Positions 56,031 through 64,000 of a stretch of 64,000 nt of DNA are shown here, piece by piece. Origin of the DNA: Porodaedalea pini (lineage: Eukaryota > Basidiomycota > Agaricomycetes > Hymenochaetales > Hymenochaetaceae); the NCBI GenBank assembly GCA_002794775.1, contig NBAY01000002.1:1798001-1862000 (forward strand), in the 5' to 3' direction. The notes under the pieces are model-generated. The model saw only the letters and a program-made list of their open reading frames with translations. It did no database searches and was not told the DNA's origin. The position numbers were made by a program, and so were the translations under genes. Position 1 is the stretch's first letter, and every line of letters starts with the position of its first letter.

Positions 56031-56125
56031 CCTTGAGCGCGTCCAACGACTTGCGTCTCGCAAGCTTGCACTTGTCTTTCGCTTTGACCTTCTTAGTGTT
56101 CCTCTCTTAGAAAATACCACGGAGA

Positions 56126-58135
56126 ATGTCGAAGGTGAGGGCGACCGAAAATGACTTAGAGAAATCGGAGGATAGACCCGTAAAAAGAGCAAGGTTCAGT
56201 CCCGAACCTGCAGCACGTTCCGAAGACGGACACGTACTGGGACAGAAAACCGAGAACAATCTACAGAGAGATGACGCGGAGGATGCTTTTGTGGAGGATA
56301 TCTATGACGAAGAGGCTAAGAACGTTGAGGAACCGACTCACGCATCTGATATGTACCTCGACACGGTTTGTCCATCGCTTGCACTCTTGATCATTCCCAT
56401 TCCAATGCCTTTGTCATTCATAGGTGAACCGCGCAGCCCTCGATTTTGATTTCGAGAAACTTTGTTCCGTTTGCTTGTCAAACATTAATATCTATGGCTG
56501 CCTCGTGTGCGGGAAATATTTTCAAGGGAGAGGTCGCAATTCGTATGCATACGCCCATTCCATACACGAGGATCATCATGTCTTCATAAATCTGGACACT
56601 AAGAAGGTGAGTCATGCCTTATAGGACACTCGCCTAACTGTTATTTATCTTTAGTAGGTGTACGTTCTTCCGGATGGGTATCTCGTTTCCGATCCTTCGT
56701 TAGAGGACGTGTCATTTGTCTTGGCCCCATCTTTTACACCTCAATCCATTTCAGCGCTGTCATCTCCATCTCATTTGAAAAAGCTCTCCTTTGATCTTGC
56801 AAATAAAGCGTATCTTCCTGGATATGTTGGTCTTAACAATATCAAGCGGCATGATCACATGAATGTCATTATTCTTGCCTTAACGCACATACCGCCATTA
56901 CGCGACTATTTACTTCTCTCCGCCTTTCGTGGGAAGGAAAGTGAACTTCTAAAACGCTTCGCTGGACTGGCGAAAAAACTGTGGAATCCGCGGCTGTTCA
57001 AGAATCAAGTCAGCCCCCACGAATTCCTGCAGGAAGTTGGTCGTGTCAGTGCGGGTAAATTCAGGTTAGAGGAGCAAGGTGACCCTACCGAATTTTTGGG
57101 CTGGCTTCTCAATCGGCTTCACAAAGATATGGGAGGGACTAAAAAGAGAGATTCCAGTGCGTAGCTTGAAAGACCTAATTCTTCACATGCTCAGTCTTCC
57201 ATGCTCCAGGCATTATTTATTCGACATTCCAGGGGGAGCTCCGTATGGAAACACAGCAAGTTCTCGTAAAACCAGAGGAAGAGTCAAACCACCGTCCTCA
57301 ATTTGATATTGACAGAGGTAAGCCTCTGATGTTGAGATCGTGGGTTGCCGACTCAAGCCTTGTTACAGAAACAAAAACAACCACCTCCCCCTTCCTTTTT
57401 CTGTCGGTCGACCTTCCCCCGCCTCCTCTCTTCCAAGACTCCGTCGAGAAGAATATCATTCCGCAAGTCAGTCTGGCATCTGTGCTTTCAAAATATGATG
57501 GCAGAACTACTCAGGTAAGTCACTTTGATAGCCTGAAGCGACCCATGTGCTCTAACGGCTATCTAGGAATCTCTGGGCCAGCTTCGGCGGTTTAAGTGCC
57601 AACGCCTACCACGTTATCTCATTCTTCACTTCAAGCGCTTTACAAAAAACGCCTTTGTCGAAGAAAAGAATCCGACCATTGTAAACTTCCCGTTACGAGG
57701 AGTCGATTTCCGCGAATGTAAGTAAAGCTTCCGTTGTTCTTGTGTTGAACCCCGGATTCACCGGAACTCTATAGTTCTGGATTCTCCACCGAATCATCCA
57801 ACCACAACTTACGATCTGATCGTCAACGTAATTCACGAGTCCGTTGCCGGTACAACGCGCGATAAAGTGAATACGGCTTGGAAGGTGCATTTGCGAGCGG
57901 GCGCTGGCGGCGGCGAGAACGAGAAATGGTATCAAATACAAGATCTGATCATTGAAGAAGTAAGGAAGGAAATGATATTTTTGGGGGAGACCGTTATTCA
58001 AGTAAGTCGCCAGTTCATTAAGACCCTTGTCCGACGCATCCTTACATATCACCGTTGATGTAGATCTGGGAGAGACGGGACTTGTCCATGCCGGTCGCCA
58101 AAGACGAATTACAAAAGGCGGTTGACAATCGGTGA
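56126..58135 (+). CDS. SAD1: Sad1/USP39, tri-snRNP-associated ubiquitin-hydrolase-like protein
   Basis: MSKVRATENDLEKSEDRPVKRARFSPEP start with a nuclear basic patch and an acidic stretch. A zinc-finger UBP follows: CSVCLSNINIYGCLVCGKYFQGRGRNSYAYAHSIHEDHHVFINL (56466-56600). The inactive C19 hydrolase fold has YVGLNNIKRHDHMNVIILALTHIPPLRDYLL, where the usual catalytic cysteine box GLNNLG.TC is replaced by GLNNIKRHD, as in USP39. Later blocks include DPTEFLGWLLNRLHKDMGG, RLPRYLILHFKRFTKN and the final WYQIQDL, then the end at 58133-58135. Several 50-60-nt introns (one at 56607-56656). It is needed for U4/U6.U5 tri-snRNP assembly and splicing in yeast. Its promoter was shared with RSM22 before the LINE inserted. 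Confidence 0.9.
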
Positions 58136-58843
58136 TATAGAGGAGGTTCCTCCGATAAAGCGTGATGTGATCACTATATTCCTCACATGTCTGAAGCAGC
58201 ATTGTCGATTTGGTGGAGAACATTGCATATTATTTTCACCGAGTACAAAAAATTGCGAGCTCCGGATACTTTGCGAAGGCAGGGTCCTAGGATTTTTTCA
58301 AATCTGCATTAGCAACTGCAGGAGATGCTTGAGCAGCGCTATTCGGGTTTAACCTCTCTGAAGATGCGGCCGACTTCAGTCCATGAGCCGCATCGTCCGG
58401 TACACTATGATTAGAAGTCGTTCTGAAGATTCCGTTCAGGTTGGGCCCAGTCAGAGTATCCCTCTGAGTATTATGTACTCACGTTTGGTTATTATTTGCG
58501 ACGAGGGGCTTGAAAATGTAAACGCCGGAAACTATGCCTTTGAAGAACAACCACAAAGCATAAGCTTACCAAGTACCTGTAAATTTAAGTAAAGCTGCTT
58601 TCGTACCTGTCGTGGCAGCTACAAGGAAGTTGAAAAGGCCGGCTCGACGAGACATATCGTTTCACACGGAGCAGCTGGGATTTGTCTCTTCGGGATGAAA
58701 TCGTTAGTACTAGTACTACGAATAAACGAGACTCGGAGTACGCGTGCGCATATCATGTGACTTCCAACGGAAGCACGCTTTTTTGCAAAAACAACAACAA
58801 CATATATGTTGAAAAGTCAAGAGCTGCCATAACTTCATCTGCT
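58136..58843. other. Intergenic, SAD1 to mL40
   Basis: 708 bp. A short ORF (58383-58592) has no recognisable feature. The mL40 frame is open upstream of its ATG to 58682 but the sequence there (TSTTNKRDSEYACAYH) is not like a presequence and is taken as 5' UTR. Confidence 0.4.
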
Positions 58844-59415
58844 ATGTCGTCGTCTCTCTTTGCTTGTCCAAAGTCCACCTTATCACGCACACACAGAGAT
58901 TATACTCGCGTGTTTGCTCGCAATGCTGTTCGAAAGGCAGGCCATACTGGCGACCCCCAAAACGACCTGATTCGACGTGTACTCTACCCCAGCAACTTCC
59001 GCAACAAGGAGACGCCAACTGGCACGTGGAGGCCAGACGTTTCCAAGGCCCTACGAAGAGCAATACCATCAAAACAGGCGCACGAGACAATAGAGCGTGC
59101 GTGGCTTCTGCACGAAAGGCATACACGATGGAAACAGAACGACGAAGCGAAGCGGAAATTCGAGTGCATGCGCAGGGCGATGGCAAAACTGGAAAGAGTC
59201 GATCCAGTTCTCTTCAAAGAGGCGAATCGCGTTGACGATCCCAGAAAACGGTCCGATGTAGAGACGGAGCTGTTGAAAACCCAAGGGGAGCGGAAAAGAA
59301 GGCAATGGAGGGCAGGCTGCCAGGACTATTCCCTCGAGAGCTACGGCTCCCTACAGACACACCTCCCCGAGCAGGCTGGAATTATGACTGGAAACTTCCA
59401 TCCTGGTCTTCGTAG
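58844..59415 (+). pseudogene. MRPL40: Mitochondrial ribosomal protein mL40, frameshifted in a G run
   Basis: MSSSLFACPKSTLSR...RVFARNAVRK starts like a presequence; then NDLIRRVLYPSNF, HETIERAWLLHERHTRW, RRAMAKLERVDPVLFKEAN and DPRKRSDVETELLKTQG, all in one frame. From 59289 on, homology continues one frame over: AEKKAMEGRLPGLFPRELRLPTDTPPRAGWNYDWKLP, the usual mL40 C-terminus. The break is at GGGG (59285-59288); one more G would restore a single frame ending at the TAG 59413-59415. So it is either an indel in a homopolymer (possibly a sequencing/assembly error) or a real recent mutation. mL40 sits on the large mitoribosomal subunit and is usually essential for respiration, which favours an error. 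Confidence 0.75.
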
Positions 59416-59905
59416 AATGCACGAGTGAGTACCAGTCATATAATTACCGCCTTCTCATAAAAGTGTTTGACTGAATCTTGCATTCCTCTGTGTTCAAGTG
59501 CCTCAGCTATAAAGGAAGCCTCAACATGATATATCCCACAAAATTATCAATTACTTCGTCCGGGCCCGATGAAGACCCGCCGAGGATTACTGTAAGTTGG
59601 TTGAGGTCTTTGTTGGATGACATGTCCGCCTCTAGAAACCAGCTATCGCTGCCTGTCTTGGGAAGGCAAAGAGAAGTTGAAGAGCAGGAATGGCTTTGAT
59701 TAGTTATTATATATTCATTTACATTGCTAGACTATCTCATACTATCTTAAGAGTTTCGTTTCGATATGATGCTAGCAGATGGATCAGAACACGTGACCAT
59801 CGTCTAAATACAAGGGTGGCGTGGCGCATATCTCGTTTCCCATTACGGTTTTCTTGTGGCCCTGACATTTCCAGAACTCTTGAAGTAAACCATAACCTAA
59901 CTGAT
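59416..59905. other. Short region, possible small unknown exon(s)
   Basis: A GTGAGT...CAAG intron-like segment (about 59426-59499) follows the mL40 end and could be in its 3' UTR. A 74-codon frame (59478-59699) has GPDEDPPRIT and a GTAAGT intron-like piece inside; no family recognised. The rest is the CSN2 promoter. Confidence 0.3.
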
Positions 59906-61909
59906 ATGGATGATGATGATGCCGACTATATGCAAGGAAGCGATGACGAGGTTGAGGGGCTTAAGCTCATTGACGTTTCACCCTACTGATAGCAAACGCG
60001 TTAGGATTATGGCTTTGACTACTCTGACGGAGACGAAGCCGACGAAAGCGGTGCCCCAGACCTCGAAAATCTGTACTATTCCGCGAAGTGTGAGTCTATC
60101 TGTCTGTCTTTTGTGCAACGGCGTTCTCAGATTCGCCCAGCCTTAAAAGAGGACACCCCTGAAGAAGCGCTCGCAGCATTCAGACGCATCGTAACATCGG
60201 AAGAAAACAAAGGAGACTGGTATGTGAAATAATGTATTATAACTTGTGCTGCTGTCCATCGATTGTATTCGAAGGGGCTTCAAGGCTTTAAAGCAGGCCA
60301 CGAAACTGCTATTCAACGTCCTTAATCGACCAGACGAGGCTCTTGAGACTTATACAGAATTATTGTCGTACACAAAGACAGCAGTTACGCGCAATTATGC
60401 AGAGAAGTCTATTAACTCTATATTGGACTATGTTGGCGTAGTGCAGGGCGGCAATGTCAACGTTAATGTGCTTGAGAGGTTCTATCAAGTGACTTTGGAT
60501 GCACTCCTGGAGGCAAGGAATGAGGCTAGTACTCAGCATTCTTTAGTTTCTTTCATATGCTCATGTTTTATACAGCGCCTATCTGCAAAGACGAATCTGA
60601 AGCTCGCGAAACTATGGCTTGACAGGAGAGAGTTTGGTCGTTTAGAAAATGTGCGTGTCCTTTGTCCAGTACCTTCTCTTCCGCAGCAACTGACCTAAAT
60701 TACCTTTTAGGTCATCCGTCAGTTACACCAAGCCACGGAAGACTCAGAAGATCAGCAGTCTCGTGGAACGCAACTGCTCGAAATCTACGCCCTCGAAATC
60801 CAGATGTACAATGAGACAAGGAACTTCAAAAAGCTGAAGGCAGGTTCTCGCCACAACTATAGCAATATTATGCTCATACATGCCAAATGAAGGAAATTTA
60901 CAATGCAACGAATGAAGTCCGCTCTGCCATCCCGCACCCTCGTATAATGGGCGTCATTAAGGAATGTGGCGGTAAAATGTGGATGGGAGAACGTATGTTA
61001 GACATCATATTGTTGGTGAAATACTGCTTTAACAGTGTCGTCAGACCAATGGAATCGTGCCAGTGAAGACTTCTTCCAGTCCTTTAACAACTACAACGAT
61101 GCAGGTTCGCCACAACGTATCCAAGTCCTGAAGTACCTTGTGCTGGCGAATATGCTTACTGGTAGCGAGGTCAATCCCTTTGATAGCCAAGAGACCAAAC
61201 CGTATGCCTTCAGATATGTCGCTCTGCTTAAAATAAGCTAATATCTTGCAAACAAGATACAAGGAAGACCCACAGATTAAGGCAATGACGGACCTCGTTG
61301 ATGCTTATCAGCGACGTGAGGTCCACACCGCTGAAAGGATCCTCCGAGGTAGAAGCCTATTGCGTGCTACTGTACAACTCGATACTGACCCGTGACTAGA
61401 CAATCAAGCGACTATCATGGGCGACCCTTTTATACAATCATACATTGGGGACTTGTTGAGAAGTCTACGAACGTCATACCTGATCGATCTTATCAGACCA
61501 TACACGCGTTTGGAGCTTACATTCTTGGCGAGAGTATGTGATCTTCGTTTGCTTTTCAGGAAGTTTCATGCCTGACTTCGTTATTTAGCAATTGAATGTA
61601 AAGAGAGACGAGGTTGAGGAAATGCTTATCGATCTTATCCTGGAGGATAAAGTTCAGGGCCGAATTGACCAAGTTGGTATGCGCTTAGAGTTAGATAGAC
61701 AGTACGTGTCTCGATTCGTCTCGCCTTTGCGCTGCTTAACGCATTGGGACAGGCAAAATCTTGAGAAGAGGCGTTACGCGGCTCTGGAAAAGTGGACTGA
61801 GGCAATTGAAGGTGTCCACGCAGCAATTACTCAGAAGGCATCGTCTGGCAGTAGGAATGGAGAGAGTTCACTCATGAACGCGCCAGATGTGTTGACGGCT
61901 TTTGGTTGA
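59906..61909 (+). CDS. CSN2: COP9 signalosome subunit 2
   Basis: [15 protein letters not shown], then [28 protein letters not shown], the acidic, Tyr-rich N-terminus of CSN2. [17 protein letters not shown] and [32 protein letters not shown] form the helical repeats, followed by [33 protein letters not shown] and [19 protein letters not shown]...[20 protein letters not shown]. The PCI domain holds [41 protein letters not shown] and [29 protein letters not shown]...[26 protein letters not shown]. About ten exons with short introns. With its partners CSN removes Nedd8/Rub1 from cullins. It ends DVLTAFG. Confidence 0.92.
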
Positions 61910-62096
61910 TTAAGCATGAATTTGCGTTGTCCACGTGCTCTGTACTTTTAATGAATTGCCATGTATTTGCCATATTGAGCGTCAGTGCTCCGTGCGCTGC
62001 TTCCTCTCAACTCCAATGTCCTCCGGGCCTTCTTTCTATGCTCGTGAGGATATAAGACAACGCGTGTCTTGATAGCAGCCTTTGCTAGAATCGTAG
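61910..62096. promoter_or_regulatory. Promoter region of FAB1
   Basis: 187 bp between CSN2 stop and FAB1 start. AT-rich patch after the CSN2 stop; GATATAAGAC at about 62048-62057 could act as a TATA element. Confidence 0.3.
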
Positions 62097-64000
62097 ATGG
62101 AGTCACCTCAACTCCATCCAACTTCGCCCACCTTGGCCGCCAGTGGAGGCCCTCTGAAGTCGAGCAACAGCTCTACCAAAATCGTAGACGATGTTACTAG
62201 CTTAACGAGCTTCAACCCTTTCTCCGAGGAAGATGACCACGAATCATCGTATACCCTAGTGTCCTCGCTGTTTTCACGAGTGAAGAATTCGTTTGCCGCG
62301 CCACTATCGACCGCCGTCGCGGCGGCGTCAACCACGAATGGCCGTGAAAGCGCGCCTCCAAACGATCAGAGGCGACCATTCACCGGCACTTATCCAACAC
62401 AAGCCACAAGTCCCGTTATCAAGCCTGTCTCAGACAGGTTTCGTCCAAAGATCGTTGGCGCATCATGTCCTTCTCTAGCTCCGCCTCTTGTATCCGTTAT
62501 CCCTGCGCTCCCAGAAACGCCGACATACAACTCGGAATATGAGAAACCGTCAAACAGAAGCGGCCTTTTTTACTCGCCTACCACCGAGTCACAAGACGGT
62601 GGCACGTTCGGTACAGCTATACCAGGTTTTCCTATCCAGGATGATGCTCGGAGCATACATACTACAACCAGTTTGAAGCGATCAGCCTCAGTATCGAAGG
62701 TCATAAGACGAATACGCGGAGAAGGTCAATTGGAAGTTTGTTGCAATCTCTGTTTTTACTTATCTTGACGTTTTTAGGATTATCGCGAGATTATTGGATG
62801 GACGATGAGAACTGCAGAGAGTGTTACGACTGCAAAAGTGTATTCACTGCTTGGAGACGGAAGCATCACTGTAGGATATGTGGTACGTGGCAACTTTTCT
62901 GCAGATATGATGCAGATGGCTGACGGCGATGCCCAGGCCAAATTTTCTGCTCTCGATGTGCATCGAATATCATCAAGGGATCACGATTTGGTCATGAAGG
63001 CATGCTTCGCGTATGCAACCTATGCCTTGACAAGCTGCATTATGATGACGATGGCGACGACGACGACAGGCGCTCGGTCATCTCGACGATCTCATCTTCC
63101 ATACCTTATCATGCGGCAGACCACTATCTGCAGTCGTTAGGACATCATTCGCAATCACCTTTTGCTGCTTCGCAACTTTTTAGTCGCACCGACGAGCCGT
63201 ACAACTTGTACTCGATCGCTGAAACGAGACGTAACTTCTCAGGCTCCGACGGCAGCGGCTTTGGGTCTCGTCCATTGACGCCTGGTGGTGAGATGGAGGG
63301 TAGTTACTGGGAAGAATCTGAGGATGCTCAACCGGCACCTTTCCGTCGTACATTAACCGACGAAGATAAAGACCCTCTACCTGACTCGGACCCATTCCCT
63401 GCTGACCAGTCTCCGACTGCTCCTCGATCTGGAATGAAAACCCCAGATTTTCAAGATTCTTCACCCTTTCCCATTAATGGGATGAAGAGCTCAATACAGT
63501 TTCCCGGGAGTTCTCCAGAGCTAGGGCTAGACAGTCCTCGCCAATCCAGCTCGTCACGTTCAAGAGTGAATTCGTCTGCTGAGACGGAGATACAAACACC
63601 CTTCCTACGTAGCAGAGTACATAGTCGACTGAATGAACTCAGTATCGGCGAAGCCGGTTGGCGTACTCGACGAGAAAGCACAGCGTATGTAAATTTACTT
63701 CTCTTTAAATCGAATATATAATCTGATTGTCCCTCAGCTATGCGCAGGAGCTTAATACCATTTCCATGTTTCATCTTCGAATCATGCTGCGACAAATGCT
63801 CACGACGGAGGGGATATCCAATATCAAGGAATGGGAGGAGACTCTATTGAAGCTTGCTCTTCGCATAGCAAGGGATCTCACCTTCACTGCTTATCCATAT
63901 CGTGAAGGGGCTGATATGGACGTACGACGTTATGTCAAGATCAAGAAAATTCCAGGTGGCTCTCCAAGGGATTCGGAATATGTTGACGGAGCAGTGATAA
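62097..64000 (+). CDS. FAB1: PI3P 5-kinase Fab1/PIKfyve, 5' part (cut by window end)
   Basis: A Ser/Thr/Pro-rich N-terminus is followed by a FYVE zinc finger split by introns: YWMDDENCRECYDCKSVFTAWRRKHHCRICG then QIFCSRCASNIIKG and LRVCNLCLDKLHYD. The WxxD, RRKHHCR and RVC motifs that bind PI3P are all present (about 62790-63045). A long disordered region follows (DSDPFPADQSPTAPRSG). After an intron at about 63690-63737 a helical segment (YAQELNTISMFHLRIMLRQML) leads to YVKIKKIPGGSPRDSEYVDGAVI, the start of the chaperonin-like (GroL/TCP1) domain of Fab1. The kinase domain lies beyond the window. It makes PI(3,5)P2 on vacuole/endosome membranes. Confidence 0.92.

Overview
The window comes from a filamentous basidiomycete, most likely an Agaricomycete. 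Host genes carry many short GT-AG introns (about 45-65 nt), intergenic spaces are small, and the gene set is fungal: a membrane-tethered SREBP-type bHLH factor, a P450 with about 13 exons, an SMP/PH lipid-transfer protein, a G-protein beta subunit and fungal mitoribosomal proteins. The species cannot be named from the sequence alone.

Layout. 1-6204: Ty3/gypsy chromovirus copy 1 (+ strand, left LTR cut by the window edge, gag with one nonsense codon). About 6205-11700: decayed, AT-rich Ty1/copia element (- strand) holding an 857-bp near-perfect foldback in its integrase. 12285-33964: host genes: P450, R3HCC1-like protein, SREBP factor, unknown protein, SMP/PH protein, large disordered protein, golgin-like coiled coil, G-beta. 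33965-39931: gene-poor interval with two tiny paralogous dsRNA-binding proteins. 39932-43329: mitochondrial uL1m and Rsm22. 43458-56018: a LINE (- strand, 12-bp target duplication) with a complete second copy of the same chromovirus (46252-52495, identical LTRs, 5-bp duplication) nested in it. 56126-64000: Sad1/USP39, mL40 (frameshifted), CSN2 and the 5' part of the PI3P 5-kinase Fab1.

The most informative part is the chromovirus. Two diverged copies in one window allow comparison. Both show (i) an 11-nt PBS complementary to the predicted first 11 nt of their own mRNA, as in Tf1-type self-priming; (ii) a canonical -1 frameshift site (G GGT TTT, 6-nt spacer, 6-bp stem) joining gag to pol; (iii) a 916-930-nt mRNA leader with no ATG at all, although parts of it look protein-coding when the copies are compared. 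The LINE has a TAATG stop/start overlap between ORF1 and ORF2, and removing the nested chromovirus rejoins ORF2 exactly in frame. The LINE landed in a divergent promoter only about 223 bp wide between RSM22 and SAD1.

Host genes cover mitochondrial translation (uL1m, Rsm22, mL40), sterol/hypoxia-type regulation (SREBP beside a P450), membrane contact and phosphoinositide biology (SMP/PH protein, Fab1), Golgi tethering, heterotrimeric G signalling, splicing (Sad1) and the COP9 signalosome (CSN2). Intron positions were read by eye from GT-AG sites and frame continuity; where a junction is ambiguous the entry says so.
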